From Sphingorhabdus lacus (lineage in GTDB: Bacteria; Pseudomonadota; Alphaproteobacteria; Sphingomonadales; Sphingomonadaceae): a stretch of DNA of 64,000 nt. Made by a program: the position numbers and the translations under genes. The notes beneath the pieces are model-generated. The model saw only the letters and a list, made by a program, of their open reading frames with translations. It made no database searches and was not told the DNA's origin. The DNA is taken from contig NZ_CP035733.1 of NCBI RefSeq assembly GCF_009768975.1, forward strand, positions 2,524,001-2,588,000, read 5' to 3'. The number at the start of each line of letters is the position of its first letter. Within the stretch, counting starts at the first letter, position 1. This document shows positions 9,145 to 18,891 of this stretch, piece by piece.

Positions 9145-10263
9145 ATGGCGCGGCTTGCGCAATTCGCTTCACTCTTATGTTTGCTGGTCGCGCCGCTGCA
9201 CGCACAAGAAGCGCTCCCCCAAACCCCACCCGAACTGCGTGATTTCCGGATCGAACCTGAACGCGCACAACCAGAGCCCACTTCAGGCCCTGAGGTCCGA
9301 CCCTCCCTAACCCAGCCCGCCCCCGAACCCGCTGCGCCCGACAGGACAGCAGACACAACGCCCGATAGGCCGGCACCTATATCTAATGTTACGCCAAACC
9401 GCCGGCAGACAGACGAGACCGCACCGAATCGTCAGGCACCGTCAACGGCGGCGGCTGCACCTGAATCGATTCAACCAATCAACGACAGTGCCACTGCCAC
9501 GCCAGAAGCTGAGCCTGAACCTGCAATCGCCGCCCCTCAACCACCACAAGATGCGCCAATTAGCCCCACTACGCTCGTCGAAAGAAATTGGCACCTCGTA
9601 GCATTAGTACTGCTAGCCTTACTCTGTATCCTGTTTGTCGGCTGGTTCGTTAGGCGCCGTAAGCGCGATAATTTTACGGTGGTGCACGAAAGATTACCTT
9701 CAATAGAAGTTGAAGAAACAGGTGCCCCTCTAGCACCCTATGACAGCGCTGCACGAACACAGCCGAACGAAATCAAGCCGCAGATCATACTGGAGTTCAG
9801 GCCGGAACGCGCCACGTTGAGCTTTACCGCTCTCACCGTTATAGGGACGCTGGTTATCGAGAATTTAGGCAAGGAAACTGCCACGGACATGCACATGCGT
9901 GCGACGATGATTTCAGCAAGTCGCAACCAGGTTGCCACAATCAACGCCTTTTTCGACGGATCCATTCCTGTCGAGGACAACATCTTGGGCGATGCAAAGG
10001 CAGGCGAGAAAATTGCCTTGGAATTGGAAATATCCATCCCGTCGCAAGAATTACAAGGCTACTCAGTGGCGGAGCGCCAGATTGTTGTGCCTGTGATTGT
10101 GGCCCATCTTTCGTATAGCTGGTCAGGTGGCAAGGATTCGAGCCGCCTCGCTTGTCTCGTCGGTCGGGAGGCGCAACCCCCGCAAGGAAAAATGGGGCCA
10201 TTACGTCTCGACCTCGGGCCTCGTAGTTTCAGTCCTTTGGGCCAGCGTCCCCTGTATGCCTAA
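9145..10263 (+). CDS. Membrane-anchored protein with proline-rich periplasmic segment, unknown function
   Basis: A 372-residue protein with a signal peptide ending near LHAQ (about residue 20). A low-complexity Pro/Ala/Glu-rich stretch to about residue 145 and one transmembrane helix (HLVALVLLALLCILFVGWFV, about 150-170) follow, then a basic stop-transfer RRRKR. The C-terminal 190 residues appear beta-rich and soluble (IILEFRPERATLSFTALTVI). Given the signal peptide and positive-inside rule, the C-terminal domain is probably cytoplasmic. No named family was recognised. Confidence 0.75.
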   Translation: MARLAQFASLLCLLVAPLHAQEALPQTPPELRDFRIEPERAQPEPTSGPEVRPSLTQPAPEPAAPDRTADTTPDRPAPISNVTPNRRQTDETAPNRQAPSTAAAAPESIQPINDSATATPEAEPEPAIAAPQPPQDAPISPTTLVERNWHLVALVLLALLCILFVGWFVRRRKRDNFTVVHERLPSIEVEETGAPLAPYDSAARTQPNEIKPQIILEFRPERATLSFTALTVIGTLVIENLGKETATDMHMRATMISASRNQVATINAFFDGSIPVEDNILGDAKAGEKIALELEISIPSQELQGYSVAERQIVVPVIVAHLSYSWSGGKDSSRLACLVGREAQPPQGKMGPLRLDLGPRSFSPLGQRPLYA

Positions 10264-10308
10264 ATGCCTGTATCGCGTTCGGTGAACCCGAATGTTTATG
10301 CACCATTT

Positions 10309-11832
10309 ATGACCACATTAGTTCTTATTTTAGGCGATCAGTTGAGCCTCAATATTTCATCCCTTGAAGGGAGGGATAAAAACCGGACGGTCATTCTGAT
10401 GGTCGAGGTGCATGAGGAGTCTGTCTACGTAAAACACCATAAAGCAAAGCTGGTCTATATTCTGTCGGCGATGCGGCACCATGCAGAACTGCTACGTTCA
10501 GAAGGCTGGCTTGTAGACTATGTCACGCTCGATGATCCTGAAAATGCGGGAAGTTTTACAGGAGAACTTGCCCGCGCGATCGAACGTCATGCACCCAAAC
10601 AAATCTGCGTCACCGAAGCGGGCGAATGGCGCGTGAAAGCTATGCTCGACAGCTGGCATGACCGTTTTGTTGTTCCGGTTACAATCAATCCAGATAATCG
10701 GTTTCTTGCCACCCACGCCGAGTTTGAAGCGTGGGCCGAAGGTCGCAAGCAACTTCGCATGGAATATTTCTACCGCAGCATGCGGTGCAAATCGGGCCTT
10801 CTTATGGACGGGAATGACCCGGCAGGTGGGCAATGGAATTATGATGCGGAAAACCGCAAACCTGCAAATCGGGACACCGCAATTCCTCGCCCTCTCCATT
10901 TCACACCTGATCCCATAACGCGCGATGTGATGCAGTTAGTCACCGCGCATTTTAGCGATCATATTGGCAGCATGGATTCCTTTGGTTTTGCCGTTACCCG
11001 CGCCGACGCCCTGAAGCAGCAAACACACTTCCTCGACCATGTCTTGGCTCGATTCGGGGATTATCAGGATGCGATGCTAACGGATGAGCCCTTTCTCTGG
11101 CACTCAATCCTTTCTCCCTATATAAATTCGGGGCTGCTTGACCCGGTGGAACTCTGCAAAGAAGTCGAGCAACGTTATCGGGATGGGAACATTCCCCTAA
11201 ACGCTGCGGAGGGGTTTGTCCGGCAGATCATCGGGTGGCGCGAATATGTTCGCGGAATCTACTGGTTAGCCGGACCGGACTACGTCCGTCGCAATGAGTT
11301 GGGGGCTACAAGGCCGCTTCCCAGCTTTTACTGGACCGGGCAGACCGACATGCATTGCATGTCCCAAGCCATCGGACAGACCCTTGAATATGCCTATGCG
11401 CACCATATCCAACGGCTGATGATTACAGGTAATTTTGCGCTTCTCATCGGTGTAGAGCCGCAAGAAGTTCATCAGTGGTATCTCGCCGTCTATGCGGATG
11501 CCTATGAGTGGGTCGAACTGCCAAACACGCTGGGAATGAGCCAATTTTCCGACGGCGGAATGCTAGCATCCAAGCCTTACGCGGCGAGTGGCGCCTATAT
11601 CAGCCGGATGTCCGACTATTGCCGTTCGTGCCGATACGACGTCAAATCAAAAACCGGTCCCGATGCCTGCCCCTTCAACTCCCTATACTGGGACTTCATC
11701 GCGCGGAATGAAGCGAAGTTGCGCGGCAATCCCCGAATGGCCCTGACCTACAAAAATTGGGAGCGGATGAGCGCGACAGACAAATCGGCATTGCAACGAC
11801 AGGCAACGAAGTTTCTGGAAACACTTGGCTAG
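10309..11832 (+). CDS. phrB: Iron-sulfur cryptochrome/photolyase, PhrB type
   Basis: A light-driven DNA repair flavoprotein of the FeS bacterial cryptochrome and photolyase group; the best-studied member, Agrobacterium PhrB, repairs (6-4) photoproducts. Starting at the ATG at 10309 gives 507 residues. The four cysteines that would hold a [4Fe-4S] cluster fall at 350, 438, 441 and 454, the same positions as I recall for PhrB. The N-terminal Rossmann part begins LVLILGDQLS. The frame is open from 10264, right after the previous stop, but that extension carries no conserved sequence. Confidence 0.93.
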   Translation: MTTLVLILGDQLSLNISSLEGRDKNRTVILMVEVHEESVYVKHHKAKLVYILSAMRHHAELLRSEGWLVDYVTLDDPENAGSFTGELARAIERHAPKQICVTEAGEWRVKAMLDSWHDRFVVPVTINPDNRFLATHAEFEAWAEGRKQLRMEYFYRSMRCKSGLLMDGNDPAGGQWNYDAENRKPANRDTAIPRPLHFTPDPITRDVMQLVTAHFSDHIGSMDSFGFAVTRADALKQQTHFLDHVLARFGDYQDAMLTDEPFLWHSILSPYINSGLLDPVELCKEVEQRYRDGNIPLNAAEGFVRQIIGWREYVRGIYWLAGPDYVRRNELGATRPLPSFYWTGQTDMHCMSQAIGQTLEYAYAHHIQRLMITGNFALLIGVEPQEVHQWYLAVYADAYEWVELPNTLGMSQFSDGGMLASKPYAASGAYISRMSDYCRSCRYDVKSKTGPDACPFNSLYWDFIARNEAKLRGNPRMALTYKNWERMSATDKSALQRQATKFLETLG

Positions 11833-11896
11833 ATTGGAAAAGCACCTTATCTTGCACCGCACAAGAATCAAAAAACAGCGGGCTAGGACATAGAAT

Positions 11897-12739
11897 ATGG
11901 AACTTTTGGTAAGCACCGAATGGCTGGCAAAAGAGATCGGTGCCTCCGATTTACGCATCGTCGATGCAACGTGGTTCATGCCCGATGCCGGTCGTAATGC
12001 ACAGGCCGAGTATGAAGGCGGTCACATCCCGACTGCAGTATTCATGGATCTGGAAGAGTTAGCCGACGCAAATAGCACTTTGCCCAACACCCTGCCCCCG
12101 CCAGAAAAATTTGCCAGTCGCATGCAGTCGTTAGGACTTGGCGATGGAAGCCGTATCGTTGTGTACGACGACAGCCCCTTTAAATCGGCAACCCGCGCCT
12201 GGTGGATGCTGACTTTATTCGGTGCTCACGACGTTGCCATTCTGGACGGCGGCATCGCCAAATGGAAAGCTGAAGGGCGCGCACTGGAAACCGGCAAGCC
12301 TTCCTTGCGTCACCGCCATTTTACGGTCTGGAAAGACGATAAGGGCGTAAAGTCGAAGGCGGATATGCTGGCCAATCTGCACAGCCGCGAAGCCGTTGTT
12401 GTGGACGCCCGCGGCGCGGGTCGGTTCACCGGCGAGGAAGCCGAGCCGCGGCCCGAAATGGCGTCCGGACATATCCCGGGCAGCCGCAATTTGCCCTTTG
12501 GCAATCTGTACAACCCCGACGGTACATGGAAAAGGGGCGATGATCTCGTCGCCGCCTATACACAAGCAGGCGTTGATCTGGGCAAGCCGATGATTACCAC
12601 ATGTGGTTCCGGAATGACCGCAGCCGTTGTTCTGTTTGGCGCGCGACTGACCGGCAAGAAGGATGTCGCATTATATGACGGAAGCTGGTCCGAATGGGGC
12701 TTGGATAAGGATACTCCAAAGGAAACGGGTGCGGCTTGA
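11897..12739 (+). CDS. sseA: 3-mercaptopyruvate sulfurtransferase
   Basis: A two-domain rhodanese of 280 residues that transfers sulfur from 3-mercaptopyruvate to thiol acceptors. The catalytic loop is CGSGMTA with Cys236; the G-S-G-x-T form is typical of mercaptopyruvate enzymes rather than thiosulfate rhodaneses. The N-terminal rhodanese domain (about 5-130) is inactive, as usual. Its stop overlaps the TTG start of metC (12736-12739), so the two sulfur-metabolism genes are probably co-translated. Confidence 0.93.
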   Translation: MELLVSTEWLAKEIGASDLRIVDATWFMPDAGRNAQAEYEGGHIPTAVFMDLEELADANSTLPNTLPPPEKFASRMQSLGLGDGSRIVVYDDSPFKSATRAWWMLTLFGAHDVAILDGGIAKWKAEGRALETGKPSLRHRHFTVWKDDKGVKSKADMLANLHSREAVVVDARGAGRFTGEEAEPRPEMASGHIPGSRNLPFGNLYNPDGTWKRGDDLVAAYTQAGVDLGKPMITTCGSGMTAAVVLFGARLTGKKDVALYDGSWSEWGLDKDTPKETGAA

Positions 12740-13920
12740 GTTCCGAAAAGCCCCGCAAGACCGCAACACAATTGGTGACAGGCGGGCGTAAGAAGGAATT
12801 TACAGGATCGGTTGTAAATGTTCCTGTCTGGAGGGCTAGTACCCATCTCTACTGTGATGTTGCTAGCCTCGAAGCGGGAAAGGAAACTAACGCCGACGGC
12901 CGCTTTTTTTACGGTCGCCGCGGGTCACCGACACAATGGGCGCTTGCCGACGCGCTGACCGGTATGGAACCAGGGGCGGCAGGAACAATGCTGTACCCGT
13001 CGGGCGTCGCAGCGATTTCTTGCGCCTTGCTTTCCGTCTTACGGCCGGGCGATGTCCTGTTGATGACGGATAATGCATATGATCCCAGTCGCTCCTTTGC
13101 CGATGGATTTCTGAAGCGTTTTGGAATCGAAACCCGCTATTTCGATCCGCTCATCACTGATTATGGCAGCCTTTTCTGCGAGAGGACGCGAGCGATATTG
13201 CTTGAAGCCCCCGGCAGTCTGACTTTCGAGGTGCAAGATGTACCGGCGATATGCGCAGAAGCCAAAAAGCGGGGTGTCGTCACGCTGCTCGATAACACAT
13301 GGGCAACGCCCTATTTCTTCACGGCACTGAACAAGGGAGTCGACATGACCATTTTAGCCGCCACTAAATATATTGTGGGGCATAGCGATGTCATGTTGGG
13401 CTGTGTGACCACCCATGAAAAGTATTGGACGCGTCTGCGCCAGACTGCGCAACAACTCGGTCAGATTGTATCGCCGGATGACGCCTTTCTCGCCAGCAGA
13501 GGACTGCGTACTCTGGCCGTTCGGATGAATGCGCATGAGGCATCTGCTCTCAAAATAGCACGCTGGCTACAAACTCGTCCGGAAGTCGAAACCGTATTAC
13601 ACCCGGCGCTGCCCGAATGCCCCGGACATGCTTTTTGGGCACGTGATTTTACGGGCTCCTCTGGTCTTTTTTCCTTTGTACTAAAGGGGAGCAAGGCCAA
13701 GGCAGCGGCATTCGTTGACGCGTTGGACCTGTTCGGTATCGGATATAGTTGGGGCGGCTTTGAAAGTCTTGCCCTCCCTGTTCACCCGGAAACTTGCCGG
13801 TCGGAGGTCCCATGGGATACCAGCCGAAATATCATCCGCCTACAAATAGGGCTCGAAGACAGTGACGACTTGATTGCGGATCTCGAATCGGCTTTCGGTC
13901 AAACGACAGGGTTAGACTGA
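12736..13920 (+). CDS. metC: Cystathionine beta-lyase
   Basis: A PLP enzyme of the Cys/Met metabolism family, 394 residues, that splits cystathionine to homocysteine, pyruvate and ammonia. The PLP lysine is Lys211 in AATKYIVGHSD, and FYGRRGSPTQ near residue 55 is the typical substrate and cofactor loop. The start is a TTG overlapping the sseA stop as TTGA; no ATG lies near the conserved N-terminus. Related gamma-lyases share the fold; the GHSDVMLG context and size favour MetC. Confidence 0.92.
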   Translation: MSSEKPRKTATQLVTGGRKKEFTGSVVNVPVWRASTHLYCDVASLEAGKETNADGRFFYGRRGSPTQWALADALTGMEPGAAGTMLYPSGVAAISCALLSVLRPGDVLLMTDNAYDPSRSFADGFLKRFGIETRYFDPLITDYGSLFCERTRAILLEAPGSLTFEVQDVPAICAEAKKRGVVTLLDNTWATPYFFTALNKGVDMTILAATKYIVGHSDVMLGCVTTHEKYWTRLRQTAQQLGQIVSPDDAFLASRGLRTLAVRMNAHEASALKIARWLQTRPEVETVLHPALPECPGHAFWARDFTGSSGLFSFVLKGSKAKAAAFVDALDLFGIGYSWGGFESLALPVHPETCRSEVPWDTSRNIIRLQIGLEDSDDLIADLESAFGQTTGLD

Positions 13921-13924
13921 AAAC

Positions 13925-14794
13925 TCAGCGCGTTGGTACAGGCTCTTCGCCGTTATAATCATAAAATCCCCGCTTCACTTTCCGGCCGTACCAACCTGCT
14001 TCGACATATTTTTGCAGAAGGGGCGCTGGACGGAATTTCGGATCACCTGTCGACGTAAACAGCACATTTGTGATTTCGAGACAGGTATCGAGACCAATAA
14101 AGTCAGCCAGTGTCAAAGGCCCCATCGGATGGTTAAGCCCTAACCGGCACGCTGTGTCGATGTCCCGAATACTCGCAACACCCTCACCTAGTGCAAAGCA
14201 GGCTTCGTTGATCATCGGCATCAGAACACGATTCACGATGAAACCCGGCGCATCATTGGCGAACACCAATTGCTTGCCAAGCGCCTCGCCATAGCGCCGC
14301 ACTAGATCAACTGTGGCGTCGCTCGTCGCCAGCCCGCGGATAATTTCGATCAATCCCATAACAGGTACTGGGTTGAAAAAATGCACGCCGATAAAGCGCG
14401 CGGGGTCTGATGAAGCCTGCGCCAGACGGGTGATAGGAATAGACGATGTGTTGGAGGCTAGAACTGCGTCCGCCCCTAAAATGGTTCCTACGGCTTCGAA
14501 GATCTTGCGCTTTATTTCCTCACGTTCCGTTGCAGCTTCAATGATCAATGCTGCATCCGCCATAGGCGCGTAACTTCCCACCGGTTCAATGCGTGCCAGC
14601 AATGCTTCTGCGTCGGGTTGCGTTATCTTTTCTTTTTCAACCAATTTGCCCAAAGCTTTTGCAATGCCGGCTTTTCCGGTTTCGGCCCGCGCAAGATCAA
14701 TGTCCGACAGATAGACATGATAGCCTGCGCTTGCGCTTACTTGCGCGATGCCCGCACCCATCTGCCCCGCTCCGATAACACCCACTGCGCGCAT
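13925..14794 (-). CDS. 3-hydroxybutyryl-CoA dehydrogenase (FadB2/Hbd type)
   Basis: Oxidises (S)-3-hydroxyacyl-CoA with NAD(P) in fatty-acid or butyrate/PHB metabolism. The 289-residue protein has the Rossmann motif GVIGAGQMGAG at its start, the catalytic region ASNTSSIPIT, HFFNPVPVMGLIEI and the C-terminal GLDTCLEI domain. An upstream TTG at 14806 lies inside the ribosome site (GGAGA), so the ATG at 14794 is the start. It is convergent with metC, 4 bp apart. Confidence 0.93.
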   Translation of the reverse strand: MRAVGVIGAGQMGAGIAQVSASAGYHVYLSDIDLARAETGKAGIAKALGKLVEKEKITQPDAEALLARIEPVGSYAPMADAALIIEAATEREEIKRKIFEAVGTILGADAVLASNTSSIPITRLAQASSDPARFIGVHFFNPVPVMGLIEIIRGLATSDATVDLVRRYGEALGKQLVFANDAPGFIVNRVLMPMINEACFALGEGVASIRDIDTACRLGLNHPMGPLTLADFIGLDTCLEITNVLFTSTGDPKFRPAPLLQKYVEAGWYGRKVKRGFYDYNGEEPVPTR

Positions 14795-14863
14795 GATTTT
14801 CTCCAACTAAACTGAGTCCGAAAGCCCCTAGCTTAGGTCGTCCAAAAGCGCTAGCCTGCGGCT

Positions 14864-15925
14864 ATGCACAGGGCAATTTTCGCGTCAGCATTATTCGTTA
14901 CAGGGGCATCGATCATGGCGTCGGCCCCGGTACCAACCCCTGGAAAGGTCATGACCTATAAAGATTGGACGGTCGGCTGTGATAATGGTCTGTCCTGTCA
15001 AGCAGTCGCGCTAAAACCGGATGGTCCATGGGACGATGGACTTTCCGTTGTTGTTACGCGCAAAGCAGGACTTCAAGCGCAACCGATAGTCGAAATCAGT
15101 GGCTTTCCTGCAAAGCTGGGACGTTTTCGGCTTTTGGTGGATGGCAAAGTGACCGAAACCGGTTCGCTACAAACCGGAGCTGAATCGATTACCCTGAAAG
15201 ACGCCACAGCGGTAAAGGTCGCCCGCGCTTTGGCAAAGGGAACGTCGCTACAGCTTGTGGACGCAAGCGGCGCCAAATACGGGGCTGCGTCTTTGTCCGG
15301 TGTGGCCGCCGCGCTGCGATATGTCGATAGCGTTCAAGGTCGTGCTGGATCCAAAGGCGCGGTCATCGCGCTTGGTGCGCGAAAGGCCGCTGCCAAAAAA
15401 GCGATGATTCCTATCTTCGAGGTCCGGAAAATCGCACCAAGCGATGTGTTGCCAGACGCTTCGGCGCTGGTAGCCCTTTCGGAAGGGAGTCCCTGTGCGC
15501 AGGAACGCTTCGGTTCGACGCAGGATACGGCCTATAGTTTAGGCAACGGACCCGGCGGCGCACAATCTCTCGTGATGCTCAACTGCGGCGCAGGCGCTTA
15601 TAATTTTTCCTCGGGCATTTATGTCGGGCAACGTAACGCAGCCGGAAAGTGGACGTTTGAGCCTGCCAAATTTGATTATGGCGCCACGGGTTTTTCCGCG
15701 GACAGTAAAATTCCCTTGTTGGTGAATGCCGACTGGGACGCCGCGACACAGACGATCGGCAGCTATTCCAAAGGCCGCGGACTGGGCGATTGTGGTTCAT
15801 CCGAAAGCTGGGTTTGGGATGGAACGATGTTTCGCCTCACGGAAGCGACCGTGATGGGCGAATGCCGGGGTTCGGTAGACTGGATCCCCGTGTGGCGGGC
15901 CGAGGTAAAACTGTTACCGCGCTAA
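14864..15925 (+). CDS. DUF1176 secreted protein
   Basis: A 353-residue protein with a cleavable signal peptide (MHRAIFASALFVTGASIMASA) and the DUF1176 pattern: YKDWTVGCDNGLSCQA near the N-terminus, a central region with SALVALSEGSPC, and a C-terminal GDCGSSESWVWDGTMF. At least four cysteines suggest disulfides, in line with periplasmic placement. The family is common in alpha- and gammaproteobacteria and has no settled function. Confidence 0.85.
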   Translation: MHRAIFASALFVTGASIMASAPVPTPGKVMTYKDWTVGCDNGLSCQAVALKPDGPWDDGLSVVVTRKAGLQAQPIVEISGFPAKLGRFRLLVDGKVTETGSLQTGAESITLKDATAVKVARALAKGTSLQLVDASGAKYGAASLSGVAAALRYVDSVQGRAGSKGAVIALGARKAAAKKAMIPIFEVRKIAPSDVLPDASALVALSEGSPCAQERFGSTQDTAYSLGNGPGGAQSLVMLNCGAGAYNFSSGIYVGQRNAAGKWTFEPAKFDYGATGFSADSKIPLLVNADWDAATQTIGSYSKGRGLGDCGSSESWVWDGTMFRLTEATVMGECRGSVDWIPVWRAEVKLLPR

Positions 15926-16052
15926 TCGGTGGCCGCCATTGTTTTACCCGTTTTCCAAATGCAGGCAGCCAGCTTGGGCTGGTAATTTCAGTCCGAAACG
16001 CCTAAGCGCACCGCCAATGCTCGCAACTTGGCAGAAAGCTTGAACCCAAAAA

Positions 16053-17357
16053 ATGTCCTCCCCCCTTCGTATTGCGCTCGCTGGTCTCGGCACCGTCGGT
16101 ACCGGCGTTATCCAACTGATTGAGGAAAATAGCGCGCTCATTGCGCGTCGTGCGGGGCGGCCTATCGAGATTGTCGCCGTTACGGCGCGTGACCGCTCCA
16201 AGAATCGGGGTGTCGACCTTTCAGCCTACCGCTGGGTCGACGATATGGGCGAACTGGCCACGGCCAGCGATATCGATGTTGTCGTAGAGCTGGTAGGTGG
16301 TTCGGACGGACCTGCCCTGACCCTCGCACGCGAGACGCTGTCCAACGGGCGATCCTTTGTCACCGCGAACAAGGCCATGATCGCCCATCACGGCGCTGAA
16401 TTGGCGAAACTGGCCGAGAGCAAAAACACGGCCCTGAAATTTGAAGCGGCGGTCGCCGGCGGCATACCGGTCATTCAAGGTTTGCGCGACGGTGCCGCCG
16501 CAAACCGGATTGACCGTGTCTATGGCATTTTAAACGGGACCTGCAATTTCATCCTTTCGACGATGGAGAAGGAAGGTCTGGATTTCACGGATGTCCTATC
16601 CGATGCACAGGCTAAGGGCTTTGCCGAGGCGGATCCGAGTTTTGATATCGACGGCATTGATGCCGCACATAAGCTTGCAATCCTGGCTTCGCTCAGTTTC
16701 GGATCGGAGATTGACTTTGGGGGCGTAGAAGCGCGCGGCATACGCAAGATTTTGGCGGCGGATATCGCGCAGGCGAAGGCGCTGGGATACAGGATTCGGC
16801 TTATCGGACTTGCGGAAATAGACGGCGAAAACGGTGCTTCGGAAATCTTCCAGCGAGTTCAGCCCTGCCTCGTTCCCTTGGCGCATCCGTTGGCGCACGT
16901 CACGGGCGCGACCAATGCCGTCGTAGCCGAGGGCAATTTCTCGGGTCGATTGCTATTTCAAGGTGCCGGCGCGGGCGATCGGCCGACTGCATCGGCAGTT
17001 GTGGCCGACCTTGTGGATATTGCACGGAAGGAAACAGGGCCTGCCTTTTCCATGCCATCGTCCGAACTCGAAAAGCTTCCCCGCGCCGCATCCGCACATC
17101 GCGTTGGAAAAACCTATATCCGCATGATCGTCGCAGACCGGGTCGGTGTACTGGCCGAAATCACCGCGGCGATGCGCGATGCCGGATTGTCGATCGAAAG
17201 CCTGATCCAGACCGAGACCAGTGATGACGGGTCTGCCTTGATCGCCATGGTCACCCACGCAGGACCCGAACAAGCTATCAACGACACATTGAAAACGCTG
17301 GCTCCGTCGGAAAGCCTGATGGGCGAGCCCATGGTGATGCACATATTGGGGGAATAA
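16053..17357 (+). CDS. hom: Homoserine dehydrogenase
   Basis: Reduces aspartate semialdehyde to homoserine, the branch point to threonine and methionine. Domains: an NAD(P)-binding Rossmann fold (GLGTVGTGV, about 9-17), a catalytic domain with NGTCNFILSTM near 160 and EADPSFDIDG near 195, and a C-terminal ACT domain (about 350-430, RVGVLAEITAAMRDAG) expected to give feedback control. The length of 434 is normal for the ACT-bearing monofunctional class. It stands alone here, so it is not in the met operon. Confidence 0.95.
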   Translation: MSSPLRIALAGLGTVGTGVIQLIEENSALIARRAGRPIEIVAVTARDRSKNRGVDLSAYRWVDDMGELATASDIDVVVELVGGSDGPALTLARETLSNGRSFVTANKAMIAHHGAELAKLAESKNTALKFEAAVAGGIPVIQGLRDGAAANRIDRVYGILNGTCNFILSTMEKEGLDFTDVLSDAQAKGFAEADPSFDIDGIDAAHKLAILASLSFGSEIDFGGVEARGIRKILAADIAQAKALGYRIRLIGLAEIDGENGASEIFQRVQPCLVPLAHPLAHVTGATNAVVAEGNFSGRLLFQGAGAGDRPTASAVVADLVDIARKETGPAFSMPSSELEKLPRAASAHRVGKTYIRMIVADRVGVLAEITAAMRDAGLSIESLIQTETSDDGSALIAMVTHAGPEQAINDTLKTLAPSESLMGEPMVMHILGE

Positions 17358-17372
17358 CCCGAGATAAGTCGC

Positions 17373-17801
17373 CTATTCTTGCGGCCCGTCTTCCCGCAAG
17401 ATCATATCGGGTTCGGGTAATCCCCGGAGAACCTCTTCCAGCGGGATTGCTGGCGGCGGCACATAACCGAAGCCTACCCCAACGCCCTTCATATATATCT
17501 TGCACATACTATCCCCGGTGAGGCAGGCCGCTGCCCGTCGGGTCGAAACGGCCTCTCAGCGTCGACGCCGCGTTTCATTGTCATCCTTAGAACCCTTGAA
17601 AATGCGCTGACTGACATCATCAGGGTGATCACCGCAGACAACAATCTCATCTGTCTGGGGATATTTGACACAGCCATCCTTGTCGACGGCGACCAGCCGC
17701 CGCGCCTTCTCGATCTGGGCTGCGACATCGCGTTCCGAGTCTGATTGTGCTAATGTTGTCGAAGCTGAAAATGCAAACGCAATGATAAGCAATCTCGACA
17801 T
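17373..17801 (-). pseudogene. EIVVCG-motif secreted protein gene interrupted by an in-frame TGA
   Basis: An 81-codon frame (17556-17801) starts with a signal peptide (MSRLLIIAFAFSASTTLAQ) and contains CVKYPQTDEIVVCG, a motif of small secreted sphingomonad proteins. It stops at a TGA (17556-17558). The same frame then runs on without another stop for 60 codons to a TAG at 17373. That continuation reads like protein, for example MCKIYMKGVGVGFGYVPPP and EEVLRGLPEPD. The simplest reading is a recent nonsense mutation in a gene of about 142 codons. Termination with a shorter product is the alternative. A paralogue-like protein lies at 43634-43996. Confidence 0.6.
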
Positions 17802-17907
17802 TTGGCAAAGCCTTCCTTATCGGAGCAGCGAAACGTAATTACGACGCCTATTTGCCGAGCATTCTTCCCCTAAAGAGACCCGATTTTTAATAAGCTAGGA
17901 AATACTT

Positions 17908-18891
17908 ATGACGGCAGCAAGCCAAATCCTCGACCGAGTGCTTGTCCTCGAAATGGTCCGCGTTACTGAAGCGGCCGCAATTTCAGCGGCCAAGTTAATT
18001 GGCCGTGGCGATGAAAAGGCAGCCGATGCGGCAGCGGTGGAAGCGATGCGCGCGGCCCTGAACGGCTTGTATATGGACGGCACTGTCGTCATCGGCGAAG
18101 GTGAGCGCGACGAAGCCCCCATGCTGTACATTGGCGAAAAGGTTGGATCGGCGATTGGTAAGGGGCCACGAATCGATATTGCGCTTGATCCACTCGAAGG
18201 AACAACAATCACTGCAAAGGCTGGTCCGAATGCACTCGCCGTGCTCGCAGTTGCCGAAGAAGGCAACTTGCTGAACGCGCCTGACGTCTACATGGACAAA
18301 ATCGCCGTTGGCCCCGGCTATTCACCCGATATCGTCAATCTTGACCGTAGCGTCACCGAGAATGTGACGGCTGTTGCGCGGGAAAAGGGTGTGGACCCCA
18401 GCGAAATCATCGTTTGTGTGCTGGACCGCCCACGCCATGAGAAGCTGATCGCGGAATTGCGCGCTTTGGGATGCGGTGTGATGTTGATCCCCGATGGCGA
18501 TGTTGCGGGCGTTATTGCTACGACAAACCCCGAAACAACTGTGGATATTTATATGGGAACAGGCGGCGCGCCAGAGGGCGTACTCGCTGCGGCAGCACTG
18601 CGTTGTGTTGGCGGACAATTCAAAGGCCGGTTGCTGTTCCGCAATGATGACGAGCGCAAGCGTGCCCATAAATGGGGCATTGAAGACCTCGACAAAATCT
18701 ACGATCTGGAAGAACTGGCGAAGGGTGACTGCATCTTTGCAGCGACCGGCGTTACAGACGGGTCGCTGTTGCATGGGGTAAAAACGCTGCGCGACGGCCG
18801 CATTACCACGGAGACAATCGTTATGCGTGCATCCAGCGGCACCGTACGCCGCGTGAAAAGCGAGCACGGCCGGGCAAACCCGATCCGTTAA
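17908..18891 (+). CDS. glpX: Class II fructose-1,6-bisphosphatase
   Basis: Hydrolyses fructose-1,6-bisphosphate in gluconeogenesis. The 327-residue protein shows GlpX signatures: [17 protein letters not shown] near 66-82, the metal site ALDPLEGT near 92, and the conserved [10 protein letters not shown] near 218. A ribosome site AGGAAA precedes the ATG. Its last codons overlap the convergent flavodoxin-like gene by 4 bp. Confidence 0.95.
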   Translation: MTAASQILDRVLVLEMVRVTEAAAISAAKLIGRGDEKAADAAAVEAMRAALNGLYMDGTVVIGEGERDEAPMLYIGEKVGSAIGKGPRIDIALDPLEGTTITAKAGPNALAVLAVAEEGNLLNAPDVYMDKIAVGPGYSPDIVNLDRSVTENVTAVAREKGVDPSEIIVCVLDRPRHEKLIAELRALGCGVMLIPDGDVAGVIATTNPETTVDIYMGTGGAPEGVLAAAALRCVGGQFKGRLLFRNDDERKRAHKWGIEDLDKIYDLEELAKGDCIFAATGVTDGSLLHGVKTLRDGRITTETIVMRASSGTVRRVKSEHGRANPIR

